Shown: in pieces, positions 56,297 to 64,000 of the stretch
Layout: each line of letters begins with the position of its first letter
How positions within the stretch are numbered: the first letter of the stretch is position 1
Assembly (NCBI RefSeq): GCF_008386575.1
Contig: NZ_VUOA01000005.1
Location: 62,001-126,000 of the forward strand
Origin: Salinarimonas soli
GTDB lineage: Bacteria > Pseudomonadota > Alphaproteobacteria > Rhizobiales > Beijerinckiaceae
Direction: 5' to 3'
DNA length: 64,000 nucleotides
Position numbers and translations under genes: made by a program
The notes under the pieces: generated by a model
What the model saw: only the letters and a program-made list of their open reading frames with translations
The model's database searches: none
Told to the model about the DNA's origin: nothing

Positions 56297-56430
56297 ACTC
56301 GTAGGCGCAGCCCTGGCCCCGGATTGCACCAAGTCAGGACCTTGCGACCGGCCGGCGACGAAGCCGTGATCGGAGGCAAGCCCTGGTCGTGGAGCTCACC
56401 TCGCCGGGCCCCCCCGCCGGGCGGAGCTCC

Positions 56431-58122
56431 TCACGAGAGCCACTCAGGCAGTCGAGCTGGCACTCGGCCCGTGACCAGCGCTTCGGCGCAGTCATCCAGG
56501 GTCGCCAGCCTGACCGCGCAGCCGGAAAGACCCGGCCCGTAATGGGCGTATTTGCCCGAGGTCGTCACCACCGTCTTGGCACCCGCCGGAAATACGGGGC
56601 GTGAGATCGAGCACCAGCACAGGTCCGGGATCATCTCGACGCCGCTGACCCGCAGGCGGGCCAGCGTACCGTCCGCCTCTGCCGCCGCGATGACCTCCCG
56701 CCCCGCCGTGACGATCGCCGCCATGCTCGCATGGCGCCGCCGCCCTGCGAGCGCCGCCGCGAAGGCACGGCATTCCTCGAGGGAGGCATGGGGACTGCCG
56801 AGCGCGACGAGGTCCACCTCCTCCGGCCCGCCGTTGAGGTGCCGCCACCCCATCGCGAGATCGGCACGCGTGAGGCTCGTGCGGGATGCGTCGGGGGCTG
56901 CGGCGCCGGCCGCCTCCGGGGTAATCCCATCCACGTGCAGCATCGGCGCGGCGGAGGTCGTCCCGAAGGCGGCGCAGAGCGCCTTCAGGTCGTCGCGGCT
57001 CGGGCCCGCCTTCGCGAGCCCCCGCAGGAGCGGGATCCGGTCTGGGGAAGCTTGGCCGGCGAGGTAGCCGAGGAGCGGCCAGAAGGCGGCGTCGGCGCCC
57101 TCGGGCAGATCGACGTCGATGACCCGCCGCGCCCGCCGTTCCGCGTCAAGGTAGGGACCCGTCAGCGGAGCGCGCCCGGTGACAGCGATGCAGAGGTCGA
57201 GGAAGTCGGGATGCTTCGCGGTGCGGGCGCCGAGCACGCTGTTGGCGAAGATGACGGCATTCGACTCCGACCAGCCGATGGCGTCCCCAGCCTCCGGGGC
57301 ATCGTCGAGGAGGTAGGGCGCGCAGGTGAAGGTCGGCCGGCAGCCCATTCGGACATAGGCGTCGGCAAGCCGCGCGGCGGGCTCGCCGAACCCGGCCGGC
57401 ACGCCTTGACGCTGCCAGTTCTCCCGGTCGACCGAAATCGCGTTCGTCGTCGTGGGCACCACGACCCGCGCGCCCAGCGCCTCCATGGCCTCGGCGAAGA
57501 CGAGGTTGGCGGGACCGGCATAGATGCAGCCGTCGATGTGAGCACGAGTGACGTCGGTCAGGGCTTCCGCAGCCCCCTGGTGGGCCATGGCGACGAGGAT
57601 CCGCATGGCCTGGCGCGCGGCCTCGCCCGCCTCGCCGGCCAGCATCGCCCGGTCCTGGGGTGAGAGATCGAGCGTCATCCCGCGCGGCGGGTACAGTGGG
57701 ATCGTCACGTCGTCCGCGACGATCTCCTGCTCCGTGATCCGTGCGAAGGCCTTGGCCGAGACCACGGCGTATTGCGCGGGCGGCAGGCGCAGCACGGGCA
57801 GGGAACGGCCGAACATCTCAGCGGCGACGACGGCGCCGAGCGTCGCGACGTCCTCGGCGTCCGAGAACACGAGCGCCGCGGGGGCCCGGCCCGCCAGCGC
57901 GAGCGCCAGGACGACCCCGGAGCCGGAGCACGATCCGCGGCTCGTCGGCATGAGAACCACCGCGCCGCTCAGGTCGGCGCCATGCTGCGGGTGGTGCACG
58001 TCGATGATCCTTCCCGTCGCCGGATCGACCCCGCCCCAGAAGCTCAGGCCCTCTGACAGGGCCAAGATGGGTCCTTCCGCGGACCCGCCAAGGATGCAGA
58101 GGGCCGTACAGGGATCGCTCAT
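56431..58122 (-). CDS. Fused aconitase X (AcnX) dehydratase, probable cis-3-hydroxy-L-proline dehydratase
   Basis: 563 residues from the ATG complementary to 58120-58122. The N-terminal ~135 residues are the swivelling small domain (DUF126), with [20 protein letters not shown], where Ser/Cys sit at the active site. The remaining ~420 residues are the large domain (DUF521), with the Fe-S/active-site blocks [26 protein letters not shown]-like [20 protein letters not shown], and [16 protein letters not shown]. Single-chain AcnX of this type dehydrates cis-3-hydroxy-L-proline; two-chain forms do other jobs. No hydroxyproline genes are adjacent. Confidence 0.82.
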   Translation of the reverse strand: MSDPCTALCILGGSAEGPILALSEGLSFWGGVDPATGRIIDVHHPQHGADLSGAVVLMPTSRGSCSGSGVVLALALAGRAPAALVFSDAEDVATLGAVVAAEMFGRSLPVLRLPPAQYAVVSAKAFARITEQEIVADDVTIPLYPPRGMTLDLSPQDRAMLAGEAGEAARQAMRILVAMAHQGAAEALTDVTRAHIDGCIYAGPANLVFAEAMEALGARVVVPTTTNAISVDRENWQRQGVPAGFGEPAARLADAYVRMGCRPTFTCAPYLLDDAPEAGDAIGWSESNAVIFANSVLGARTAKHPDFLDLCIAVTGRAPLTGPYLDAERRARRVIDVDLPEGADAAFWPLLGYLAGQASPDRIPLLRGLAKAGPSRDDLKALCAAFGTTSAAPMLHVDGITPEAAGAAAPDASRTSLTRADLAMGWRHLNGGPEEVDLVALGSPHASLEECRAFAAALAGRRRHASMAAIVTAGREVIAAAEADGTLARLRVSGVEMIPDLCWCSISRPVFPAGAKTVVTTSGKYAHYGPGLSGCAVRLATLDDCAEALVTGRVPARLPEWLS

Positions 58123-58528
58123 GGAACGCCTCTCGTGGTCGAGCGGGATAGGCCGAACCGAGGAACCCCTTTCACCGATGGAGGCGACGGAGCTTTCCAT
58201 GGTCTTCCGGCGCCTTCCGCGTCAGGTCGGCGCCACGTCACGGCCTCTATCCACCTTGCGCCCACTCGCGACGTTGAGTCGATGGGTAAGAACGTCTGCT
58301 CTTGAGGTGCGCGCACCGCGAGCCGTAGGACCGCTTCCGGCCAAGCTCGGTTGTTCGAGGTTGATCAGATTGCCCAGCCGCGGACGTTCCGGTGGACATG
58401 GAACGGTGGGAACCGCCCTGACGGCAACAGGGGATACGGGCGCGAAGCGGTCAACGCGGGCCGTGAACAACCGCGCTGATCATGCTGCGACGACGATGGC
58501 GCAAGCGCAGATCGCGAGCGCGACGTGC
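58123..58528. other. Region without a recognisable gene
   Basis: About 400 bp between the AcnX gene and the tmRNA gene. Several short open frames exist on both strands, but none shows a family, a signal peptide or consistent codon bias. It should contain the AcnX promoter on its left. Confidence 0.5.
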
Positions 58529-58557
58529 TTGACTCTCGCCGCGCAAACCCCACTTTG
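58529..58557 (+). promoter_or_regulatory. Candidate promoter of ssrA
   Basis: TTGACT (58529-58534) with a 17-base spacer to ACTTTG (58552-58557). The -35 is good, the -10 poor; position fits the expected 5' end of the tmRNA precursor. Confidence 0.35.
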
Positions 58558-58559
58558 GG

Positions 58560-58840
58560 GGGGTCGGGGTAACCCGGCTATGATCGTAGAGGCAGTTCAG
58601 AATAGACGTTAGGGACGGGGGTTCAATTCCCCCCACCTCCACCATGACGGCAGGCGGGTTCTGCCGTGATGGGGGGGGTGACATGGGTTCGACCTGGCGT
58701 GGTAAAGGTCCGGCTGCGATTAGGCTGAGGTACGGCCTGGACTATGTCCGAATGTCCGCAATCACAACTGCCAACGACAACGTTGACATGCGTGCGGTCC
58801 GCCTCGCGGCGTGACCAAACGGGGCTCGGGAAAGCCTAGC
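58560..58840 (+). ncRNA. ssrA: Circularly permuted two-piece tmRNA (ssrA)
   Basis: The acceptor piece comes first. It ends with the T arm GGGGGTTCAATTCCCCC, then CACCTCC, discriminator A and CCA (58642-58644). After a 29-nt intervening hairpin segment (58645-58673), the coding piece starts at 58674 with GGGGGTG, which pairs with CACCTCC to make the acceptor stem across the two pieces. GACATGGGTTCGACC is the conserved tmRNA 5' block. The tag frame runs 58770-58814: GCC resume codon, peptide ANDNVDMRAVRLAA, TGA. Tags ending in LAA or similar are read by ClpXP. The 5' limit (58560) is approximate. Confidence 0.85.
58645..58673 (+). other. tmRNA intervening segment (processed out)
   Basis: The segment between the acceptor CCA and the coding-piece 5' end holds the hairpin ACGGCAG/CTGCCGT with a 7-base loop. 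In alphaproteobacteria this loop is cut out, leaving the two pieces held together by base pairing. Confidence 0.7.
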
Positions 58841-58846
58841 AACAGA

Positions 58847-58868
58847 AACGGGACCTTCGGGTCCCGTT
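58847..58868 (+). terminator. Terminator of ssrA
   Basis: 9-bp stem AACGGGACC/GGTCCCGTT (58847-58855, 58860-58868) with a TTCG tetraloop; a TTTT occurs six bases after. Confidence 0.8.
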
Positions 58869-59014
58869 CCCATTTTCCCCCAGCCTCCGCGTTCACTCGT
58901 GAGGTCCGGCGGGCATAGGCCTGCAACGACTTGGATCGACGTGTTGCGAAAAGCGGCGATGGCGATCTCGCGGTTCCGGCTCCGGTACGCCTGTCACCGT
59001 GACGACGTTCACCG

Positions 59015-59473
59015 CTATGAAGCCGCGCCATCGAGATTGAGAGGCGTCGTGCGCAGCTCGGCGAGCTTGGCGTCCATGGGCACCTTCAGGTGACTGCAGA
59101 TGAGCACCGCCTTGGCGTGCCCTTGGAGCGGCGCACGACGGCGTGGATGCGCGCCACCAGCTCGTCCTTCTGGCAGGGCTCGGCGAGGTCGTCGTCCGCG
59201 CCGAAGCCTATAGACCCTTCACCTTGTCCTCGATGCCCGCCAGATCGGACAGGATCAGGATTAGCGTCGTCACCTTGGCGACCCGCGAGGAGCGGAGAAC
59301 CTCGTAGCCCGACATGTCGGGTCGAGCAGGAGGAGGTCGTCATCGTAGTGCTTGCCGGGATCGACAACCTCGTCGCTCAGGTCCGTGGCATGGACGTCGA
59401 ACCGCTTTGACTTGAGCATCGGCTCGATGCTCTGGGAACTCGATGCATCCTCCCCGATCAGAAGGATGCGCAC
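59015..59473 (-). pseudogene. ctrA: Decayed ctrA (response regulator) copy, receiver domain and start of the effector domain
   Basis: Starting from a GTG at 59473 the minus strand reads VRILLIGEDASSSQSIEPML and onward to [10 protein letters not shown], the CtrA receiver start with the phospho-accepting Asp kept but the acidic pair altered. The next block, [20 protein letters not shown] followed by [12 protein letters not shown], is in another frame. [20 protein letters not shown] then [10 protein letters not shown] is in a third. [20 protein letters not shown] continues after one more shift and stops at 59015-59017. At least three frameshifts and one in-frame stop; the winged-helix DNA-binding domain is missing. 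Protein is surely not made. Confidence 0.85.
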
Positions 59474-59699
59474 CAGGCCATCACGTAGACGGCTCCCAAG
59501 CATCGATCCTTCGGTAGGGTTCGACTTAGCTCTCGTCACGAAGCGCAGCGGTGAGTGGGGGCTTACGACGAACGCGACGAGCCTCGTTGGCTGATGCGCC
59601 CGTACGTCCGGAGTTGCGACGCAGGCCCGCAGGGCGGGAACCGGCATCTACAAGACCGGTTGACCGGCGACCGGACACCTGCGCCAGGAGATCGCCCTC
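59474..59699. other. Region without a recognisable gene
   Basis: 226 bp between the ctrA remnant and the SDR gene. No coding pattern recognised; it must hold the SDR promoter and, perhaps, the old ctrA promoter. Confidence 0.4.
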
Positions 59700-60695
59700 G
59701 TGACAATCGACAATACCTCACGCCGGGACTTCGTAGCCGGCGCGGCCCTCGCGACGGCCGCCGCGGCCGCCGCAGCGCCGGCTCTGGCGCAGGAGGCGAA
59801 GCAGCCTGGGGCTCCGACTACGCGGAAGGCGGCCGACTATCCAAAGCCGCCCTTTGCGGTCCAGCAGCAGCCCTGGCCGGGCCTTGCCTCGCAGATGAAC
59901 CCGCGCCCCGACCATGGCGAGACAAGCTATCGCGGCTCGGGCCGCCTCCAGGGCAAGCGCGCCCTGATCACCGGCGGCGACAGCGGCATCGGGCGGGCGG
60001 CGGCCATCGCCTATGCCCGCGAGGGCGCCGACGTGGCGATCAACTATCTGCCCGCCGAGGAGCCCGACGCCCGCGAGGTGGTCGAGCTCATCCGGGCCGC
60101 GGGCCGCAAGGCCGTCGCGATCCCGGGCGACCTGCGAGACGAGGCGTTCTGCACACGTTTGATCGAGGAGGCCGCCCGCGAGCTCGGCGGCCTCGACATC
60201 CTCGTCAACAACGCGGCGCGCCAGCAGACGAAGCCCGCCATCGCCGACATATCGAGCGAGGATTTCGACGCCACGATGCGGACCAACGTGTACGCGCCCT
60301 TCTGGCTCACCAAGGCAGCTGTGGCTCGGATGGGACCGGGGGCGGTGATCGTCAACACCTCCTCCGAGCAGGCCTCGGATCCCTCCGAGGATCTCGTCGA
60401 CTACGCGATGACCCGCGCGGCCGTCCTGAACTTCACGAAGTCGATGGCAAAGCAGCTCGCCTCCAAGGGCATCCGGGTGAACGCGGTCGCGCCGGGGCCG
60501 TTCTGGACGCCGCTCCAGGTGAGTGGGGGCGCGGCGCCGGAGAAGCTGCAGAAATTCGGGTCGCAAAGCCCGCTCGGCCGCCCTGGCCAGCCGGCCGAGA
60601 TCGCCGGCCTCTACGTTGCCGCCGCGGACCCGGCGCTCAGCTTCTCCACGGGCCAGGTTTTCGGCGCCACGGGCGGTGGCGGACAGCCGGCCTGA
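59700..60695 (+). CDS. Tat-exported short-chain dehydrogenase/reductase with a YxxxR active site
   Basis: 331 residues from the GTG at 59700. The N-terminus SRRDFVAGAALATAAAAAAA is a Tat signal. A ~40-residue Pro-rich linker follows, then the SDR core: ITGGDSGIGRAAAIAYAREG (TGxxxGxG, residues ~90-109), NNAA, and VNTSSEQASDPSEDLVDYAM (catalytic Ser). The next residues are TRAA, so the family YxxxK reads Y-A-M-T-R: lysine is replaced by arginine. The closest group is the YhdF/YghA-type 'glucose/ribitol dehydrogenase-like' SDRs. NAD(P) use outside the cytoplasm would need folding with cofactor before Tat export. Confidence 0.85.
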   Translation: MTIDNTSRRDFVAGAALATAAAAAAAPALAQEAKQPGAPTTRKAADYPKPPFAVQQQPWPGLASQMNPRPDHGETSYRGSGRLQGKRALITGGDSGIGRAAAIAYAREGADVAINYLPAEEPDAREVVELIRAAGRKAVAIPGDLRDEAFCTRLIEEAARELGGLDILVNNAARQQTKPAIADISSEDFDATMRTNVYAPFWLTKAAVARMGPGAVIVNTSSEQASDPSEDLVDYAMTRAAVLNFTKSMAKQLASKGIRVNAVAPGPFWTPLQVSGGAAPEKLQKFGSQSPLGRPGQPAEIAGLYVAAADPALSFSTGQVFGATGGGGQPA

Positions 60696-60911
60696 GGTCG
60701 CCCCGACTCCATCCCGCGAACCAGCAGGGATGCCTATCCGATCGGCGGGTGCGCAGGTCCACCGCGCGCTTCAGGCCGCAGCGAGCCGACGCTGCCCCTT
60801 CGGCCCTGCCGTTCGGGTGAGATGGAAAAGCCATTTGCTCAAGAGAGCACGTGAGGGCGTTCCACGCTCTCGGCCATGGTGCCTCGTGACTGAATGAGAG
60901 GCGCTCAAGTC

Positions 60912-61175
60912 ATGACGGATCTTCGCGCGATCAGGGAGCATATGGAGGTCGTCGGCGCCGACGGGGTGCATGTGGGCACGGTGGACCGCGTCGCGGGCGG
61001 CCGTATCAAGTTGACGAGGAAGGACAGCGGCTCGCATCGCGACCATCACAACTACATCGCGGGCGCCTTCGTTTCCGCTGTCGAGGGACGTCGCGTGCGG
61101 TTGTCCGCCAACGGCGATGCCGCCCTGCTCGAGGAGGAGCAGGACGGCGAGCCGCTTGCGGATGACCGACCCTGA
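60912..61175 (+). CDS. DUF2171 family protein
   Basis: 87 residues from the ATG at 60912 (an ATG six codons upstream is possible). The sequence IREHMEVVGADGVHVGTVDR then GGRIKLTRKDSGSHRDHHNY is the DUF2171 barrel (PRC-like), often found as small stress-related genes in Hyphomicrobiales. The C-terminal acidic tail (LLEEEQDGEPLADD) is probably disordered. Function unknown. Confidence 0.85.
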   Translation: MTDLRAIREHMEVVGADGVHVGTVDRVAGGRIKLTRKDSGSHRDHHNYIAGAFVSAVEGRRVRLSANGDAALLEEEQDGEPLADDRP

Positions 61176-61779
61176 TTCACCGAGACGCGAGATCAACCTG
61201 TAAGGCGCCGCAACCTTAGGCCAGACGCCATGCGGATCACGCCTGCCGCTCAGTACACGTCGCGGCGACGCTCCCGCTCATCCGAACGGCCGTAGGTGGC
61301 TCCATAGCGATCGCTGCTCCAGCTCCAACCCGGCCGCGCCGCTCGACCCGCAGAGCGTGGGACCTCGTCCCCGCGGGTCGGGTGGCCGACATGGATGGCG
61401 TCGCGCAGGCCGAGCTGATCGCGAGGCAGGGATTGAACACGGCGGCCCGGAAAGCGTCGGCCGCGAGGAGACGTGTCCGCATCCGACGCTCAGCCCCGCG
61501 GCAGGGGCCCGTTCACCGGATCTCAGCTGCGGCGTAGCGACACCGGCTGCCGGTCGCCGGTGCACTTGCATTTCATTCGCAATTGGATGACCCTATGCTC
61601 GATGGCAGCGTTCGTGGGATCAGCTCGGTGGCGTGACGTCGCCCGACTCCCTCGGGGCGGGAGGCGTTAAGGCGCGTCCCGCTGGAGCGTTCGAGCGTTC
61701 CTAAGCGTATCTGCGGGGCGCAAGTCGCCTGCACATTCCGGTCGAGAAGCGTCCTTAGCCCATTCAGAGGAGACAGATC
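61176..61779. other. About 600 bp without an intact gene
   Basis: No frame has family similarity along its length. One plus-strand frame from 61391 reads MDGVAQAELIARQGL, like an amidase N-terminus, then becomes meaningless; one minus-strand frame ends in a plausible hydrophilic tail near 61257. Both may be gene debris. The promoter of the downstream araC-type gene must be at the right end. Confidence 0.45.
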
Positions 61780-62679
61780 GTGCCTGACTACTCGTCTCTT
61801 ACAGAAGTCCACGGCGAGAGCGGACAGGCGTCTTACGTGCGCGCAAGAAAATCACCGGGCGGGGTCCTCGACTTCTTCGACTTGGTGCGGCCCGGTGGAC
61901 CCATGTGTAACCCGGCGGTGCCCGAACTCGTTCTCATTCAGATTATGATGGGTGGCAGTCGTACCCGCGGCGACTCGGGAGGTGGGCATTTCGACGTGAC
62001 GAGCGAGAAGGGAGATCTCTATCTCGGTGCGCCGAACTTCGCCCACACGATAAATGTCTGCAAGAACATTCAGATTCGCAAACTGGCGTTTCCGACCGCG
62101 CAATGGGAGGGCGTGCTCGACGAGGCGGCCGATGGAGGCTACTCGCTGGAAAGCCTGCAGGTCTACAGGGGGCCGTTTCGTTCGCAGGCCATCCAGGCGA
62201 CGCTGAGGAACCTATGGGCGTTGAGCGACGAGGAGGGCGCACCGTCCCGGCTGCTGGCACGCGCGGCCGGTTGCGAGATCCTCGCCGAATTGTGCCGGCT
62301 GAGCGGCGCCTCGCTCGCGCCGGCCAGGGGCGGCCTTGCGCCCTGGGCGAAGCGCCGCTGCCTGGAGCTGATGCAGGAGCGGCTGGCAGAGGACATCAGC
62401 CTCGACGAGCTCGCCGCCGAGGCGCGGCTCTCGCCGTTCCATTTCGCGCGCATGTTCAAGGAGAGCGTCGGCGTGCCGCCGCGGGCCTACCTGACGCGCC
62501 TGCGGCTCGAGCGAGCGTGCCAGCTTCTCGAGACCACGGACCTGCCCGTGACCGAGATCGCGCTCGAGGTCGGGTACTCGTCCAACCAGGTGCTCGCCCG
62601 TCTCTTCGTCAAGCATCGGAACACCACGCCGTCCGACTATCGTCGCGCCGTTCGCGATCAGGTTCTCTCCAGTCGCTGA
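61780..62679 (+). CDS. AraC family transcriptional regulator
   Basis: 299 residues from the GTG at 61780; GAGGAG at 61767-61772 is a strong ribosome site. The N-terminal ~180 residues are a cupin-like ligand domain without clear specificity. The C-terminal two-HTH domain begins KRRCLELMQERLAEDISLDE; HTH1 is LAAEARLSPFHFARMFKESV, and HTH2 is VTEIALEVGYSSNQVLARLF ending in the FKHRNTTPSDYRR-type motif. No clear target is adjacent. Confidence 0.9.
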   Translation: MPDYSSLTEVHGESGQASYVRARKSPGGVLDFFDLVRPGGPMCNPAVPELVLIQIMMGGSRTRGDSGGGHFDVTSEKGDLYLGAPNFAHTINVCKNIQIRKLAFPTAQWEGVLDEAADGGYSLESLQVYRGPFRSQAIQATLRNLWALSDEEGAPSRLLARAAGCEILAELCRLSGASLAPARGGLAPWAKRRCLELMQERLAEDISLDELAAEARLSPFHFARMFKESVGVPPRAYLTRLRLERACQLLETTDLPVTEIALEVGYSSNQVLARLFVKHRNTTPSDYRRAVRDQVLSSR

Positions 62680-62764
62680 GGCCTGCTGCCGATCCAAGTT
62701 GAACCGGGCCCGCGTGCATGGTCTACCGCTTCCCGAGGTGCGATGCCTGTGACAGCATGCGGGC

Positions 62765-63220
62765 ATGATCGCGCGTATCCGCCTTGGCACCCTCTCTGAT
62801 CTTGGCGCCATCCAGGAGATCGTCCGAGCCGCGTATAGCGGCTACATTTCGCGGATTGGGCGTGAGCCCGGGCCCATGCTCGACGATTACGCCGCACTGA
62901 TCGACGGGAGCCGGGTGCATGTCGCGGAGACCGACGGCGTCGTCAAGGGCGTTCTTGTGCTGATCCCGCAGGACAGCGCGATGCTGCTCGACAACGTTGC
63001 CGTTGCGCCCGAGGCACAAGGTTCGGGTCTCGGCCGGCTCATGCTGGCCTTCGCGGAGCAAGCTGCGGCCGAGGCGGGTTACCAAGCCGTCACGCTCTAC
63101 ACCAACGAGGCGATGACGGAGAACGTCGCGCTCTACATGCAGCTTGGCTACCGCGAGACGCATCGGGCGGTCGAGAAGGGACTGCGACGGGTCTACATGT
63201 GCAAGCAGCTCGGCTTGTAG
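62765..63220 (+). CDS. GNAT family N-acetyltransferase
   Basis: 151 residues. RIRLGTLSDLGAIQEIVRAA (beta1-alpha1), LLDNVAVAPEAQGSGLGRLM (beta4 with the acetyl-CoA pyrophosphate loop Q-G-x-G-x-G/R) and ALYMQLGYRETHRAVEKGLR are canonical GNAT blocks. Substrate not predictable. Follows the araC gene by 85 bp on the same strand. Confidence 0.9.
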   Translation: MIARIRLGTLSDLGAIQEIVRAAYSGYISRIGREPGPMLDDYAALIDGSRVHVAETDGVVKGVLVLIPQDSAMLLDNVAVAPEAQGSGLGRLMLAFAEQAAAEAGYQAVTLYTNEAMTENVALYMQLGYRETHRAVEKGLRRVYMCKQLGL

Positions 63221-63452
63221 TGCGGGCCGGGATCCGGATGTGTTAGGTCAGTGAAGCCTCTCATGGGGATTGCCGGGTGGAGAACCCGCTTCAGTCGGAA
63301 CGGAGCCTTTCGTGGGCTCAGCCGGCGCTTCCTTCTTGCGCATGGGGCCGCGTAGCAACTCTGCCGCTTTTTCGCGAGCAACGCGGAGCGGCTCGCTTGC
63401 CGGCGCTCCGGCGTGGGTCGAGCACCGCAGGTTCGCCCTCGGTTCGAGACCT

Positions 63453-64000
63453 TCAGAACCTTGCGGCGTCGAGCACCGACTGGGCGAAGGCCTTCGGTGC
63501 CTCCTGCGGCAGATTATGGCCGATCCCACCTTCAATAGTCCGATGGGTGTACGGGCCGGCGAACTTGTCGGCGTAGGAAGAGGGCTCCGGATGGGGCGCC
63601 CCGTTCGCGTCACCCTCGAGCGTGATCGACGGGACCGTGATCACCGGAGCCGCCGCGAGGCGCCGTTCCAGAGCATCGTTCCGAGGTTCCCCGTTCGCCA
63701 GGCCGAGGCGCCAGCGGTAATTGCCGACGACGATAGCGACGTGATCGGGATTCATGAGCGCATCGGTCGTGCGCTCGAACGTGGCCTCGTCGAACCGCCA
63801 GGTCGGGGAAGCCGTCTGCCAGATGAGCCTCGCGAAATCCTTCCGGTTCGCCTCGTAGCCGAGCCGGCCGCGCTCCGTCGCGAAGTAGAACTGGTACCAC
63901 CAGGCGAGCTCGGCCCGCGGCGGGAGGGGCATGCTGTTGGCCTGTTGACTGCCGATCAGGTAGCCGCTCACCGACACGAGAGCTTTACAGCGCTCCGGCC
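63453..64000 (-). CDS. Alpha/beta hydrolase, 3' part (start lies beyond the window)
   Basis: The frame is open to the right edge (ERCKALVSVSGYLIGSQQAN, the strand-helix after the nucleophile elbow, which itself is outside). About 182 residues are seen. APVITVPSITLEGDANGAPH contains the strand with the catalytic Asp region, and GGIGHNLPQEAP the catalytic His. The lid region (WWYQFYFATERGRLGYEANR) is typical of epoxide-hydrolase/haloalkane-dehalogenase-like members. The 232 bp between this gene and GNAT show nothing. Confidence 0.82.
   Translation of the reverse strand, partial: PERCKALVSVSGYLIGSQQANSMPLPPRAELAWWYQFYFATERGRLGYEANRKDFARLIWQTASPTWRFDEATFERTTDALMNPDHVAIVVGNYRWRLGLANGEPRNDALERRLAAAPVITVPSITLEGDANGAPHPEPSSYADKFAGPYTHRTIEGGIGHNLPQEAPKAFAQSVLDAARF

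Noticed and set aside
58222..58684. Short minus-strand frames over the tmRNA region
   Set aside because: They overlap a clear structured RNA and have no family; non-coding.
61391..61540. Possible amidase N-terminus (MDGVAQAELIARQGL)
   Set aside because: Only ~15 residues fit, the rest is Arg/Ala-rich and stops after 48 codons, with no further amidase motif in any frame. Mentioned as possible debris only.

Overview
The window is chromosomal DNA of a high-GC alphaproteobacterium. It most resembles Hyphomicrobiales (Rhizobiales) of the Methylobacterium/Microvirga/Bosea type. The pointers are: a 14-gene nuo operon followed by birA, rnj, mce, a DUF1467 gene, proS, lolC/E, lolD and dnaE; a general L-amino-acid (Aap) ABC transporter; a circularly permuted two-piece tmRNA gene; an alphaproteobacterial-type LexA box; and decayed CtrA and IS5 remnants. 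The family-level placement is an inference; no marker search was run.

Layout. 1-3.6 kb: 3' end of lon, HU gene, tRNA-Val, an exported ClpP-fold protein, tRNA-Asp and two small exported proteins on the minus strand. 3.8-19.2 kb: complete nuoABCDEFGHIJKLMN (complex I) on the plus strand, with two small extra ORFs, a coiled-coil protein between nuoF and nuoG and a membrane protein between nuoH and nuoI. 19.2-30.6 kb: birA, rnj, mce, DUF1467, a candidate sRNA, proS, a small membrane protein, lolC/E-lolD, a 33-residue membrane microprotein behind a LexA-box match, and dnaE. 30.6-32.4 kb: an inverted REP-like pair and guaA.

32.4-43.1 kb is mixed: a DHFR-like reductase, a GST divergent from a MarR regulator, a second GST, an FMN reductase, a Gly/Tyr-rich exported protein, a DHH phosphoesterase, an exported propeller-like protein, NnrU, a YfgM-like protein, der, a Tyr/Arg-rich exported protein, tRNA-Arg and a hypothetical gene. 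43.3-46.7 kb is a polyprenyl-sugar glycosylation cluster (ArnT-like GT, GT2, LpxB-N-domain membrane protein) with a PNPOx-like gene. 46.7-53.3 kb holds metC, divergent from aapJQMP, then an ICMT-like methyltransferase. 53.3-58.1 kb holds an AceE-like stand-alone E1, tRNA-Lys, IS5 debris and a fused aconitase-X protein. 58.1-64 kb is less dense: the two-piece tmRNA gene, a decayed ctrA copy, a Tat-exported SDR with a YxxxR active site, a DUF2171 protein, an AraC regulator, a GNAT enzyme and an alpha/beta hydrolase cut by the window end.

The strongest leads for something undescribed are the LexA-box/33-aa membrane microprotein upstream of dnaE (possible SidA-like SOS division inhibitor) and the candidate sRNA with an anti-Shine-Dalgarno terminator loop upstream of proS. 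Next come the two small ORFs inside nuo, the orphan AceE-like E1, and the ctrA pseudogene beside ssrA. No CRISPR array, intact prophage or intact transposon was seen.
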